A stretch of 64,000 bases of DNA, from assembly GCA_019096155.1 (NCBI GenBank), contig JAHCVI010000001.1, positions 9,424,001 through 9,488,000 on the forward strand. Direction: 5' to 3'. Numbering within the stretch: position 1 is the stretch's first letter; the number at the start of each line of letters is the position of its first letter. This stretch comes from Staphylotrichum longicolle. Taxonomy: Eukaryota; Ascomycota; Sordariomycetes; Sordariales; Chaetomiaceae. Position numbers and translations under genes: made by a program. This document shows positions 1 through 12,443 of the stretch, one piece after another. The notes beneath the pieces are model-generated. The model was not told the DNA's origin. It did not search any database and saw only the letters and a list, made by a program, of their open reading frames with translations.

Positions 1-667
1 TCAAATCCCTCGCGCCCGTGGTCTCACCACTCCAAGACTCCTCAGCAGCACCGGCCCTGGCGCCTGCAGTGCCCTCTCCCTCCGACCCCTGACGTCCTCC
101 CGGCTGGTTCGAAAAGCAAGTCAGCGAGTCACGGAGCGAAAGGAAGTGGCTTGGGTGGTGGGTTTCGTACCAGATCGGACAGGTCGTGGCAAATCCCAGC
201 AGCCACGGGTCCACGCAGGCCGGGTGAAACAGGTGACTGCAGGGCAGCCGGCGGACCTCGACACCGCGGGCAAAGTCCTCGGCGCAGATGGCGCAATTCT
301 GCGGCGGCGGCGGCTGGCTGTTGGCGGAGGGCAGCGCAGGGCGGCGGGGACGGCGTCCGAGAATCGACCGAGGCCACGATGGAGATGGCATGGCCGAGGG
401 GTTGATGGCCGGCAGGCGCAGAAACCGCCTCCATCGCGGCACGTGAGCCCTCCTCACGGGCGATCCGGCAGTGGCGCCAAGTTCTGGGTCATATGGGATG
501 ACCTGCATGGCGTTGAGGGCGTTCTGCCGGATGCCGTTGAGGCGCTTGCGGACCGTGGCCTGCGCCTGGGTTGCTCTGCGAAGGGCGTAGTACCCTAGGA
601 GCGCGACGAGGACCAGGAAGAGGACGGTGGCCAGGGTGGCGGAAGTGTCGGCTGCCTTCCACGTCAT
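1..667 (-). CDS. Membrane-anchored RING-H2 finger protein (probable E3 ubiquitin ligase)
   Basis: Two exons, 667-171 and 103-1, joined over a 67-nt GT-AG intron, give 199 residues. The TGA stop is the first three bases of the window, so the gene is just complete. Residues 12-28 form one hydrophobic segment near the N-terminus. A Pro/Arg-rich linker follows, then a C-terminal RING: C125, C128, C143, H145, H148, C151, C163, C166, the C3H2C3 (RING-H2) pattern. The last zinc-binding cysteine exists only after splicing, because its codon is split by the intron; this supports the gene model. RING-H2 proteins with one N-terminal helix are usually E3 ligases on endomembranes (family knowledge). The substrate cannot be read from sequence. 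The start is the first ATG in frame, directly before the membrane helix. Confidence 0.85.
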   Translation of the reverse strand, partial: MTWKAADTSATLATVLFLVLVALLGYYALRRATQAQATVRKRLNGIRQNALNAMQVIPYDPELGATAGSPVRRAHVPRWRRFLRLPAINPSAMPSPSWPRSILGRRPRRPALPSANSQPPPPQNCAICAEDFARGVEVRRLPCSHLFHPACVDPWLLGFATTCPIWYETHHPSHFLSLRDSLTCFSNQPGGRQGSEGEGTAGARAGAAEESWSGETTGARDL

Positions 668-2088
668 CTTGGGGATGGGTTCTGTTTAAAGTTGATTTAA
701 AGCTCTGAAGGTGACGAGAAGGCAGGGAGAAGCAGGAAGTATTGAGGTGTGAAGAAGCTGGGGGATGCAAAGGAGGATCGCTTTTTATACCCAGAATCCA
801 GCAATCACAAGCTGCAGGAGAAGCGTAGTTCTGACTTTGCCTGATCCCGCAGAAGTTACTGAACCTTACCCAAAACTTTGGTATGCAGGATGAGGAATGA
901 GCGAGACGTGCATGACTTTCTGCAGTAAGCTATCGATGCAGAACTGTACCTCTACCACGGAGCCTTACCACGTAGATGTGCCTGCTTAGAAGCGGGACCT
1001 GTTCTGTTGTCAGAGACTTGAGTTGCCACGAAAAAGGCGAGATATGACTTAGCAAAATGAGTTGTTAAGTGTTCACTACCAGGTAATGACCCGTCGTCAC
1101 TTCTCCTTTGTTTTTATAAGAGCGAGCCACCGGGTTGGATGGGCTAAAAGTGCGCCAGTATGTACGTCACTGTTGTTTTTGAGAGTTATAAGCTGCATCT
1201 TGCATGTTTCATCTTGGTGTGCTTCGTCTTATCGATCTCCACCAGGACCACCTGCATGGAGGATTAAGTCGGATGTTGTTCGGCCCCGTGATGCCGAGCA
1301 GTATGGTGCGAATCAAGAGCAGATTATAAGAACTACCAATTCGTGATATGCCAAATTCATTCTTGAATTCGGTCGGAATTGACAAACAGATATTCGGCGC
1401 CTTGAGCGTTGGACGTGGAACTGTCGCTCAGCGCGCCCTGTCCAGTACCAGCTCTATCTAGGAAGCAACACGTTGTATTTTGACGTTTGTGGATTGCAGT
1501 TATACCTCAAACTAAGACCGCATCTCAATCTTCCTAGTAAGAACACGTCGTAAGGCTATGAGTCTTCCTAAATACCTTGGTTCCACTCGTGATGAAGAGC
1601 CACGGAACGGGAAGGAATCAGCCAATGGTGGTGGCATCCCAAGATAGATTGAGGAAAATTTAAGAAAAAAAAGAAAAGAAAAGAGAAGGGTGCTTTCTTT
1701 TTCTTTCTTAAACTGGCCGGAGAGATGGAAAACGCCTTCGACCTGTGCTGGTGCGGGTGACGAGGTGGTCGATGATGGCTGGTTTTGGAGTTGAGGGGCT
1801 AGGGGTTGCCAAGCACCCCACCAAACAACCAGAACCCACCCCGCCGTTGCTGTGGGGAGCTGTGGCGGTCTGTCCAATCACAAGCTTGATGCCCATCGAA
1901 AGACATGGAAAGTCCAGAGCTTTCCATGAGCCTCGCGCGGCTGCCGTGTTCTGGACGCTGAAATTCTGCAACGAGCACCCGATTCCTTGATCTCCCAGTC
2001 GACCTCGAGTTGCAACTTTAGAAGCGGCAAAGAAGAGATACCCAAAGCCACTCTATTTCCCAGCTTCTCCAACCAGCAGTCCTCCAGA
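668..2088. other. Intergenic: divergent promoters of RING-H2 gene and sti1
   Basis: No gene model is supported. It holds the 5' regions of the two divergent genes. At 1655-1710 there is an A/G-rich run followed by a T/C-rich run of the kind often seen upstream of strongly expressed fungal genes. A minimal two-unit heat-shock-like motif (TTC, two bases, GAA) lies at 1360-1367, about 720 bp before sti1; a match this short may be chance. Confidence 0.6.
781..789 (-). promoter_or_regulatory. TATA-like box upstream of the RING-H2 gene
   Basis: On the minus strand this reads TATAAAAAG, about 115 bp upstream of the RING-H2 start codon. Position and sequence fit a TATA element, but fungal promoters often lack one, so this is only suggestive. 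Confidence 0.35.
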
Positions 2089-4038
2089 ATGTCAACCGCC
2101 GACGAGCTCAAGGCGCTAGGCAACAAGGCCATCGCCGCAAAGAACTTTGATGAGGCCATGTAAGTCGATCCATGCTTGGCCCAACAGCCCACAGCAAGAC
2201 AGACGGATGTTGACCGGAATCCACAGCGACAAGTTTACTCAGGCCATTGCGATCGACCCCAGCAACCACATCCTCTACAGCAACCGGTCAGCAGCGTACG
2301 CCTCAAAGAAGGAGTGGGACAGCGCCCTGGCCGATGCCGAGAAGACCACAGAGCTGAAGCCCGACTGGCCCAAGGGCTGGGGCCGCAAGGGAACGGCGCT
2401 GTACGGAAAGGGCGATCTCCTGGGGGCGCACGATGCCTACGAGGAGGGCCTGAAGATCGACCCCAACAATGCGGGGATGAAGAATGATCTGGCATCGGTC
2501 AAGAGGGCCATGGAGCAAGAAGCTGGAGGAGCCGGTGAGTGCTTTGTGTCGATGTCGAAACACGAATCATGGTCGCTGACGGTGCTTTAGGTGGCGCGTT
2601 CGACCCGACCGGTGGCCTCGGCAAGATGTTTTCCGATCCCAACCTCATCCAAAAGCTCGCGAGCAACCCCAAGACCAGCGCACTGCTCGCCGACCCGAGT
2701 TTTATGGCCAAGATCCAGGCGATTAAGCAGAATCCGAACAACATGCAGGACCTCTTCAGCGACCCCCGTATGATCCAGGTGCTCGGTGTGCTGATGGGTG
2801 TGGACATGGAGATGCGTGATGCCGGCGAGGCGGTGCCTGGCGCATCTGGCTCGCGTGTTGAGGCTGAAGAGGATGTGCAGATGCCCGATGCTCCTGCCAA
2901 GAAGCCCGAGCCGGCGAAGAAGGCCCCCGAGCCGGAACCGGAGCCGGAAGAGGTGGACGAGGAGGCTCTGGAGAAGAAGAAGGCTAAGGAGGCGGCAGAC
3001 AAGGAGAAGGCTCTCGGCACGGAGAACTACAAGAAGCGCAACTTCGACGAGGCGATCAAGCACTACCAAGCTGCTTGGGACCTGCACAAGGACATCACGT
3101 ACTTGAACAACCTCGGCGCAGCGTACTTCGAGAAGGGCGACTACCAGGCCTGCATCGACACGTGCACCAAGGCGGTCGAGGAGGGCCGGGAGCTGTACGC
3201 TGACTTCAAGATCATTGCCAAATCCTACGCCCGCATCGGCACGGCATACGAGAAGCAGGGCGACCTCGCCCAGGCCATCGACTTCTACAACAAGTCGCTC
3301 CGTGAGCACCGTACCCCGGATGTGGTCAACAAGGTGCGGGCCGCAGAGCGCAACAAGATCGAGGCCGCGCGTCAAGCCTACATCGACCCCGTCAAGGCAG
3401 AGGAGGCGCGTGAGGAGGGCAACAAGAAGTTCAAGGAGTCGGACTGGCCCGGCGCCGTGGCTGCTTATAGCGAGATGATCAAGCGGGCGCCCGAGGATCC
3501 TCGCGGCTACAGCAACCGCGCGGCGGCCTTCATCAAGCTGCTCGAGTTCCCCAGCGCGCTTGAAGACTGCGCCACGGCCGTCAAGAAAGACCCCAAGTTC
3601 ATCCGCGCCTACATCCGCAAGGCCCAGGCGTACTTTGGCATGCGCGAGTACAGCAAGTGCGTGGATGCCTGTACTGAGGCGAGCAATGTGGACCTGGAGC
3701 ACCACAACGGCGCCAACAGCAAGGAGATTGAGCAGCAGCAGCAGAAGGCGTTTGCCGCCATGTACTCGGCGCGGGAGAACGAGACGGAGGAGCAGACCCG
3801 GGAGCGTCTGATGCGGGATCCCGAGGTGAGTTTGCCAACTACAAAGTCCGATATCTTCCGTTACAGAGACTAATATTTACGACAGATCATGAGCATTATG
3901 CAAGACCCGGTCATGCAGAGCATCCTGCAGCAGGCCCAGTCCGACCCCGCCGCGCTGGCGGAGCACATGAAGAACCCCACCATCCGCAACAAGGTCCAGA
4001 AGCTGATCGCCGCGGGTGTCATTCGCGTGGGCCGGTAA
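2089..4038 (+). CDS. sti1: Sti1/Hop co-chaperone (Hsp90-Hsp70 organizing protein)
   Basis: Four exons (2089-2159, 2227-2534, 2591-3825, 3886-4038) with consensus GT-AG introns give 588 residues, the length of yeast Sti1. Order of parts: N-terminal TPR1 block (about residues 1-110), first aspartate/proline-rich STI1 motif (about 140-200), an acidic/lysine-rich linker, TPR2A and TPR2B (about 260-520), and a second DP motif at the C-terminus that ends in VIRVGR, as in other Sti1 proteins. The family bridges Hsp70 and Hsp90 through TPR domains that hold the EEVD tails of the chaperones and passes clients on in the cytosol. All parts are present with no frame problems. The first exon is only 71 nt; its ATG opens the first TPR helix, which fixes the start. 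Confidence 0.96.
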
Positions 4039-4457
4039 GCGCATTGTCATGGGTGAGATGGAGCAGGGTTGGAGTTTGGGATTTCGGAGCATGGCATTTG
4101 ATCTTTAGGAAACCTCTGGGCTGCTGGGGATTGGGTGGAGCTGATACCATCCGCCTTGGCCGCTCCGGGCACTTCAATGTATAGGGAAATAATGAATTGC
4201 ATGAACCATGACCGTTGGTTATGTTATCGCTGGGGATGTCGGCCTTGCTCGTGAGCTTTGTGAGGGGGGGCAAATTTACTGAGACGTTACGCAATGTGTC
4301 GGTCTCAAAGTTGTCAGATGCTGACCGTCATCTGGCCGTCACTTCACCATTCAAGAACTGACTTGTCCAATGATTCAAACACTGAGCTCAGTTTCACGTA
4401 CACAACATCGCAGCTCCTTCTTCGCCGACGCCTCAGATTCCTACACATCCCACCCTC
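4039..4457. other. Intergenic: convergent 3' ends
   Basis: The region between the sti1 and nicotinamidase stop codons holds their 3' untranslated regions. I see no further gene or repeat. Confidence 0.6.
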
Positions 4458-5505
4458 TCATCCAGACACACTTCCCTCCCCAAACAGCCTCCTCACCTCC
4501 GGCCCCTCCCACGCCACAACCCTCACCCCCCGCTCCTCCATCTCGCGCTTACACCCCTCCCACATCCCCGGGTCCACCGCCCGCGTCCCTTCCTCGACGA
4601 CGTACGTCGCGAACCCCTCGCGCGCCGCGTCCTCGGCCGTGCTCCGCACGCAGTAGTCCCCCGCCAGCCCCACGACGTACACGTGCGTGACGCCCGCCCC
4701 GCGCAGCAGGGCGGCGAGCCCGCTGTCGGACACGCGGGGGTGCGCCAGGGGCGCGTAGAAGGCGCTGTACATCTCGACGCGCGGGTCGGTGCCCTTCTCG
4801 ATGACGTGCGTGAGCTGGGCCGCCGCGAGCTCCGGGACGAGGGCGGCGCCCGGGGTGGACTGGACGCAGTGCGCCGGCCAGAGGCGGGTGGTGTAGGTCT
4901 CGGACGGGTTGGAGGGGTTGGCGACGGTGGTGGTGTCGAGGAAGGGGCGGTTGTGCGGAGGCGGGTGGTTGGAGGCGAAGGAGATGTGGGAAGGCGGGTG
5001 CCAGTCTTTGGTGGCGATCTTGGGGGGGAGGGTGGAGGCGGGAGGGCGAGGAGGGCGTTGATGAGCGGGGTGATGGAGCGGCCGTCGGGGACGGGGAGGG
5101 AGCCGTTCTGTTTTTTGGGGGGGTTTGGTTAGTTCTGTGGTGGGTTGGTTGAGGGGGTGATGGTTGTCGGATGGCGGAGGCTGGTGATGGCCCTTCAGCT
5201 GGGACAGGTCAAGGGCGTTTCGGGTGTAAGCAACTCATCGCGAGGAGCATGACCAGTTTGCTCACACACGAAAGCAACAGTCCCAGGGTCTCGGCCGCTT
5301 AGGTAGCGGAGAGAGTCCACATGGGAGTATCATACAGATGGAAAAGGAGTTATGTGACATTGGATGATTGGAAAGGGCTCGTTTGCAGCCGAGCCGGTGG
5401 AACGATATCTGTCCAAATCACGGTGCGGGCGAGGCTTACCGGAGGGCAAAAGTCCTCTTGCATGTCGACCACCAGCAGCGCGGGGCGAAACTTGGGGTCG
5501 GCCAT
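4458..5505 (-). CDS. pnc1: Nicotinamidase (isochorismatase-fold), one apparent frameshift
   Basis: Exon 1 is 5505-5440 and exon 2 is 5107-4458, separated by a rather long 332-nt intron (GTAAGC donor, CAG acceptor). The enzyme converts nicotinamide to nicotinic acid in NAD salvage. Visible signatures: ALLVVDMQEDF with catalytic D14; the catalytic lysine and metal site in ATKDWHPPSH; and GLAGDYCVRSTA with the nucleophilic cysteine. Reading runs in one frame to LINALLALP and continues one frame over from the KIATKDWH block. One extra base in the run near 5040-5042 restores a single 238-residue protein, the usual size. I therefore read the break as a probable one-base consensus error; a genuine null allele is the alternative. 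Confidence 0.88.
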
Positions 5506-7666
5506 GGCTGACTGCGGCTGGGCTGATCGTTGCCTATTCCAGGCTCCTGGCGTGACTTGCAGTGTTTCTTCTTGAAGAATGCGGCCTGTAAATCCGGGGA
5601 AGCGACATGCACTGCATCGGATGGGATTCTATTCTTCCCGGCCACGAGGTGAGGCACCATCTGACATGTGGGATGGAGGGGCAGACCCCGATAAGATAAA
5701 GCATCCAATGGACCCATTCGAATGCCCGCTTGCCGCTTGGCGCCTTGACAGCAAAAACGGCTGTGCCTGGCGAGCCTGGGTGCGCTGGATGGCGGGAATG
5801 CTTGGCGCAATAGCGCGCCGCTTACCTAATACTAGTACAGTGCCCGACCAAAACCCCAACACATCCACAGCCGCTGAGAAAGCGCTCCTGTGCCCGAATT
5901 GGCTGGTGGAAGTCGGGAGACAGCCATGGACCGTTTTCAACAGTCCGTTCCGAGCACGAGAGATGTTCAGCTTGTGGAGGAGGGGCATGTGGAAGTCTTG
6001 GCTGTGGGTTTGGGAGCCGGGGCCGGAGCACGCACACAGTTATCTGATCAAAATCTCGCGCACCAGCACAGTGGGGAAATTACAGCGAAACGCGTTGGGG
6101 TGCTGTCTCCCATGGGGCCAACTCAGTCGTGTTACAGAAGAAGAAGGCAGCGTCCAGGACTCAGCTACCCGGAGCCGTGTGTTGTGCTGTGAATCCTCCC
6201 GGCATCGACTGCATGACGCAACTGAGATTGTCATCACTGCTGAGGCGCAGGTGTGGTCAAGCTGATCGCCTGGTGGTGGTGGGTGCATCCGATCCCTGCC
6301 CCTTTTTGTCCGTTTTCAGAGTGGAGTCAACCTTGATGAACCACCGTCGGGAACATCCCTGATGTGCCGTTCGGTGCCTTGGTTGTGCATTGAGGTCCGG
6401 AGCGCCGAGGACGGGACGCGGGCGGCTGGTGATTGAAAGGCCGAAAACAAGGTCTCGAGGTCATCTGGTGCCCGTCCCCGGCGGTTTGTTGGAAAAGATC
6501 GATTGAGAACAATACTGGGAAACAGACAGGACAATCATTTCGCATCTCAAAGCATCTGACCGCCTCAAGGGAGACGGCGCGCGCCACAGGCAAGTTGGGG
6601 TCGAGCGGGGGTTGCCGCTAGCTGTGAAGGGCAGAAGAAAAGGGGGCAGAGCACAAAGAGCTGACGTCCATCAGCAGCTGTCCGGCAGCGCGAACGGCGT
6701 GAAGGACCGAGAGATTGGACGACCAAGCTGCCAAGACCCATCCGTTTTCCCTGATGTGCGGGCCTAGTTCAGGGATCTGTGGCCCTGAGCCAATCGTTAG
6801 CGGGAGCAGACCACTGGCGATCTGGACCACACACCCAACAACCAAGCTGCAAGGACCCGCAAGCCCCAGGACCGGCTGTGGCCGGCGTGCAGAAACGGTC
6901 ATGCGCATGCAACGGTGCCCCATCAGACCGAAATCTTTTTTAAAGATTGATCACCGCCTCGGACAAGCGAGACGAGAATCGGCCTCTCTCGGTGGTTTGC
7001 TTCCCTCCAAGTCTTCGTTTTGGAAGCCCAATTCAACATTGCTATTGCTCCCCGACGAGAAGACTCTCGTTGCGGCAACAAGCGCCCGGCACCCGACCTC
7101 TCCTGTCTGTGCTGGATTATTCGGTCGCCTGGCAGTGCCTGAGTCGAGTTCTGCTTGGCCCGGTTCCAGCTGCGAAAAGTAGCTGATACGAGCGAGACCT
7201 GCCTGCGGGAGCTTCAACACCGCGCACCGGACTTGCAATCCCGACTTTCGGACGAGGCTCCAGCCGTGCAGCTGAGCGGCAGACCCTGACGCATCGCACC
7301 GTCACTTCGGCCGGGATTCGCGACACAACGCCGTCTCTCAGTGCTCTCTAGTATGTATCTGCTCTGCTCCTGCTCCTTTTCTGCCCACCCCAAGATTACG
7401 CAACTCCACCACAACCACACCCCCCAGACCTTATCATCACGGCGCCGATGCCCGTACCCCAACAATCAGCTTTCTGCCCGCAGAAGCTGCCACCGTTGGG
7501 TGGCAGTGGGTTCGCGCACATGAAATATCCTGCGCACTCCTGTCGTCCTCGTGCTCTGACTAGGCGTATCGGCTACTGACACGACTTTGAACAGTCCTGA
7601 TTTGTTGCGCATCGACTCGATCAATGTCACCCGAGCTCCGATAGTCGTCTACCCCTCTTCGTCACC
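5506..7666. other. Intergenic: long divergent promoter, nicotinamidase / HMG-CoA reductase
   Basis: Over 2 kb without a convincing gene between two divergent genes. The right side from about 7000 is the likely HMG-CoA reductase leader (see the leader intron at 7351). Open frames here have no recognisable domain and no intron logic. Confidence 0.55.
7351..7594 (+). other. Probable 5'-UTR intron of HMG-CoA reductase
   Basis: A strong donor (GTATGT) at 7351 and a branch-like CTGAC followed by a CAG acceptor ending at 7594 bracket 244 nt just upstream of the start codon at 7667. Removing it would also remove an upstream ATG at 7352, which overlaps the donor. This is inferred from splice signals alone. 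Confidence 0.45.
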
Positions 7667-10600
7667 ATGATTGCCTCAAATCTCCTTCCGTCGCGCTTCC
7701 GCGGCGAACAACCCGCGTCGCAAAATGCTGCGCCATCGTGGCTCAACAAGAAGATCACACCGCTTCTTCAGGTCCTCTCTCGACTCACCTCGACGCATCC
7801 CATCCATACCATCGTCATTGTCGCCTTGCTGGCTAGCTCTTCCTACATCGGCCTTCTCGAAGAGAGCTTGTTCGACGCCACGCGAAGCGTCAGGAAGGCG
7901 GAATGGTCCTCGCTCGTTGAGGGCAGCCGCCTGCTTCGGGCTTCCGAGGATACCGCCTGGAAGTGGCAGCCCCTCGATGCGGAGGCTCCGATCCCCGCCA
8001 CGTCTGAGCACCTTGCTCTTCTGACCCTCATGTTCCCCGAGTCGCTGTCGACGGACCCGTCCAAGGCTGCTCCCGTGGTCAACGCGGTGCCGATTCCCCA
8101 GAATCTCTCGATCCGTTCGCTGCCGTCGACCTCGAATTCCTTCTCAACCTACTCGCAAGATAGCGCTCTGGCCTTCTCTATCCCTTATAACCAGGCTCCC
8201 GAGTTCCTCGCGATTGCCCAAGAAATCCCCAACGACATCCCTTCCCAAGAAACGAGAGAGACTGAGCATGGGCGAGAGAAGAAGATGTGGATTATGAAGG
8301 CCGCCAGGGCGCAGACGAGGAGCAGCATCGCCCGCTGGGTGCGGAACGCCTGGGTCGAGTTCATCGACCTCCTCAAAAACGCTGAGACCCTCGACATCGT
8401 CATCATGGCTTTGGGCTACATCTCGATGCACCTTACCTTCGTCTCGCTCTTTCTTTCGATGCGCCGCATGGGCTCCAATTTCTGGCTCGCCACGAGCGTC
8501 CTCTTCTCGTCCATCTTCGCCTTCCTCTTCGGCCTTTTTGTCACCACCAAGCTTGGCGTCCCCATCTCCATGGTTTTGCTCTCCGAAGGCCTGCCGTTCT
8601 TGGTTGTCACAATCGGCTTTGAGAAGAACATTGTTCTCACCCGAGCCGTTCTGTCCCACGCAATCGAGCACCGCCGGCCAGAGAAAGGATCTGGCAAGGG
8701 CTCCAAGAAGGCAGACGTGTCCGGTAGCGTGATTCAGTCAGCTATCTATGTTGCGATCAAGGAGAAGGGCTTTGGTATTGTCAAGGATTACGCCATTGAG
8801 GCCGGTATTTTGGTTCTTGGCGCCGCTTCCGGTGTCCAGGGTGGTCTGCAGCAGTTCTGCTTCTTAGCCGCTTGGATACTGTTCTTTGATTGCATCCTGC
8901 TCTTCACCTTCTACACGGCGATTCTCTGCATCAAACTCGAGATCAACCGGATCAAGCGCCATGTTGAGATGCGCAAGGCCCTCGAGGACGATGGCGTCAG
9001 CCGCCGTGTTGCCGAGAACGTCGCCCAAAGCAACGACTGGCCTAGGGCCGATGGCCAGGATCAGCCCGGGACCACCATCTTTGGCCGCCAGATCAAGAGC
9101 ACTCACATCCCCAAGTTCAAGGTCATGATGGTTTCGGGCTTTTTCCTCATCAACGCCCTCAACCTGTGCACCATTCCCTTCCGGAGCGCCAACTCGATCA
9201 CCCACATTTCGTCATGGGCCCGCGGCCTGGGCGGCGTCGTCTCGTCCCCGCCTGTTGACCCTTTCAAGGTCGCCTCTAATGGCCTGGACGTGCTCCTCGA
9301 GACTGCCAAATCGGAGGGCCGGGAAACTATCGTCACCGTCCTCACCCCCATTCGCTACGAGCTCGAGTTCCCCTCCATCCACTACGATCTGCCCCAGACC
9401 GTCGGTAAGAGCGAGGACGAGGGCTTCAGTGACCTTGCCGACTATGGCGTTGGTGGCCGGATGGTTGGCGGCATCCTCAAGAGCCTCGAGGACCCTATTC
9501 TGTCCAAGTGGATTGTGGTTGCTCTGGCCATGAGTGTGGCGCTGAACGGATATCTCTTCAACGCGGCGAGATGGGGCATCAAGGATCCCAACGTCCCCGA
9601 CCACCCGATTGACCCTCAGGAACTGGCCGAGGCCCAAAAGTTCAACGACACCGAGTCGGCCACGCTCCCGGTTGGTGGATACAACCGTCCCCCTCCGTCT
9701 CCGCCGTCCGTTCCGCCAACTCCAGCATTGACCGACGACGAAGCCGAGTCGTCCCACACCGCAGGCCGGCAGGAATCCGCTATCCCTGAACAACCTCTTG
9801 TCCCACGCACCAAGGAAGAAATGGAGAAGATGCTTCTCGACAAGCGTGCTCACGAACTCAGCGACGAGGAAGTCGTCGCGCTCTCGATGCGCGGCAAGAT
9901 CCCCGGTTATGCGTTGGAAAAGACCCTCAAGGATTTCACTCGCGCCGTCAAGGTTCGCCGGACTATCATCTCTCGGACCAAGGCGACGGCGGACTTGACC
10001 AACGTCCTGGAGAGGTCCAAGCTCCCGTACCAGAACTACAACTGGGCCCAGGTCCACGGCGCCTGCTGCGAGAACGTTATTGGATACATGCCTCTACCCG
10101 TCGGTGTCGCCGGGCCGCTGGTGATTGACGGACAGAGCTATTTCATCCCGATGGCCACGACAGAAGGTGTCTTGGTCGCGAGTACCAGCAGAGGGTGCAA
10201 GGCCATCAACTCTGGCGGCGGTGCGGTTACGGTTCTGACTGCCGACGGAATGACGCGTGGTCCTTGCGTTTCCTTTGAGACACTGGAGAGGGCCGGTGCC
10301 GCCAAGATTTGGCTGGACTCGGAGAAGGGCCAGTCGGTGATGAAGAAGGCCTTCAACTCGACCAGCCGCTTCGCTCGCCTCGAGAGCATGAAGACGGCGC
10401 TTGCCGGGACCAACCTTTATATCCGTTTCAAGACGACGACTGGCGACGCCATGGGCATGAACATGATCTCCAAGGGTGTCGAGCACGCGTTGAGCGTCAT
10501 GATGAACGAGGGCTTCGAGGACATGAACATCGTGTCGGTCAGCGGAAACTACTGCACAGACAAGAAGCCCGCGGCAATCAACTGGATTGACGGGCGTGGC

Positions 10601-11271
10601 AAGAGCGTCGTTGCCGAGGCCATCATTCCTGGGGAGGTGGTCAAGAGTGTGCTCAAGACCGATGTGGATACCATGGTGGAACTCAACGTCAACAAGAACC
10701 TCATCGGGTCTGCCATGGCAGCTTCGGTCGGCGGCTTCAACGCGCATGCGGCCAACATTGTGGCTGCTGTCTTCCTCGCAACTGGCCAGGATCCGGCGCA
10801 GGTGGTGGAGAGTGCCAACTGTATCACCATCATGAAGAAGTCAGTCCCCCTTGCGTCCAAGCTTTGTTGTTTTGGCCTATTAGCTAACAGATCAGCAGTC
10901 TCCGCGGATCCCTCCAAATCTCGGTCTCGATGCCCTCGATCGAAGTCGGCACTCTCGGCGGCGGCACCATTCTCGAGCCGCAGTCGGCGATGCTTGACAT
11001 GCTCGGTGTGCGCGGTCCTCACCCCACGAGCCCGGGTGAGAACGCGAGACGGTTGGCGCGTGTCGTTGCGGCCGCGGTCCTGGCCGGTGAGCTCTCGCTC
11101 TGCTCTGCCCTGGCCGCCGGTCACCTGGTCCGCGCGCACATGCAGCACAACAGGTCTGCACCGCCGACGAGGAGCACCACGCCGGCTCCCATTACCATGA
11201 CCTCGGGCATGGAGCGGGCTGCGTCAACCACCGCGTTGAGCGCGGCTGCTATCTCCCGCGCTCGCCGCTGA
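7667..11271 (+). CDS. hmg1: HMG-CoA reductase, class I, with sterol-sensing membrane domain
   Basis: Two exons (7667-10839, 10899-11271) give 1181 residues. The enzyme reduces HMG-CoA to mevalonate with NADPH, the committed step of sterol and isoprenoid synthesis, in the ER membrane. The N-terminal half has several membrane helices. The block from about residue 240, with GYISMHLTFVSLFLSMRRMG, is the sterol-sensing domain. A Pro/Ser-rich linker precedes the catalytic domain. Motifs: ENVIGYMP (802-809), TTEG with catalytic E833, DAMGMN (927-932), GTLGGGT in exon 2, and catalytic H1138 in RAHMQHNRS. S1144 sits at the position of the AMPK-regulated serine of animal reductases. The intron splits an Asn codon in MKNLRG. 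The enzyme looks intact and carries the membrane domain that allows sterol feedback. Confidence 0.96.
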
Positions 11272-12443
11272 GCTTTCTTTTTCCTTCTATCCGCTCGTTT
11301 GTATATATCGGCGTAGAGTACTGTAGATACTCGGTATGGATGGCGGGGGAGTTCTGTTCTGAAGACACCCCTACCCCTGTATGGGGCCAGCTAGAGCAGG
11401 TTGATAGAGGAGCGATTTGTTTGCCCTTGGCAGCTTGCCGGCGACGTTGCTTGGATCCTGGGCCACTAGAGACATGTATAGAAGCACTTTTGAGCCACAA
11501 GCCACTTTCTCACCACCACACCAACCAATGCAGATAGATGGTTTGTCTCTCATACCCCAGGTTTTTCGTGCCTCTTCATGCACCTGCCCTTTGTCACTAG
11601 CATCTCCCCCTTTCCGTCGTCCAGAGATCGGCAATTGACGGTTCGTTTGAGCCGAGCCAATGAGTCAACGGGCAGTGTGTCATCGATGTTGAGCTGGGAT
11701 TTGCACCAGACAGATCGTGGAGTGTGCGGTCGATTGCCGGGGATTCGGGGTTAACACGGATATACGAGCCCGAGATGTTGGAGGAAAATGTCCGTAGTGT
11801 TTCTCAGGGGTCGTGCCACTTGCAACGGGCATTGCTTTTTCTAAACCCCACAATAACGGCATGAATTCTCCCATTGGATTGAGGAAATGGATGAAAACGA
11901 GGAACTGCTCACAGAAGGGTGAGACCTCTTTTTTTCTTTTCCGCAGGGATCCAGGTTCGTTAAAACCGATCCCCGGCGCTCACCTCCGAGCTTCGTTCCC
12001 CACCCGGGATCGGAACCCGGCCGACTCCACACCCCTACTTTCCCTGTTCGGAGAGGTTTCGATTGCTAAGGGGTTTGCGACCGAAAAGCATTTATTAGCC
12101 CGTCGCGTCTTGGGCTTGGTTAGTGCCGCCGCCACTGGAGTAAAACTGCCATTTTCGGGTTGTCAGCAAGACGCTTCGGTCTTGAAGAAAGCCTCAATCA
12201 CACGCATCTGAGGCGAGGAACATCTGCAGTCCCCGATCCGAATCCCGATTTCCTTTGTTTTGCATACCGTCGTTGGGAAATCACATTTGATCGACTTAGA
12301 ACAGCTGCAGCCGAGGATTGACTCATTTCATTCACCCGACCGGGCGCTTCTACCATCGTCTCGTCTCGTCTCATCTCAGCCCCGTGTCTGACTTTCAGCC
12401 TTCGGCTCCCGCTCTCACGTCCGGGTCCGCATCGCATCGGATC
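11272..12443. other. Intergenic between HMG-CoA reductase and MFS exporter
   Basis: Contains the 3' UTR of the reductase and the promoter of the transporter. A short CTCGT repeat lies near 12357-12375. No gene, tRNA or transposon is supported. Confidence 0.55.

Noticed and set aside
2587..3705. Open frame of 372 codons opposite sti1
   Set aside because: Leu/Val/Arg-rich antisense of a clear TPR protein; no independent evidence.
11970..12050. tRNA-like T-arm (GGTTCCGATCC on the minus strand)
   Set aside because: The loop has an extra base, and no anticodon stem or acceptor stem pairs around it.
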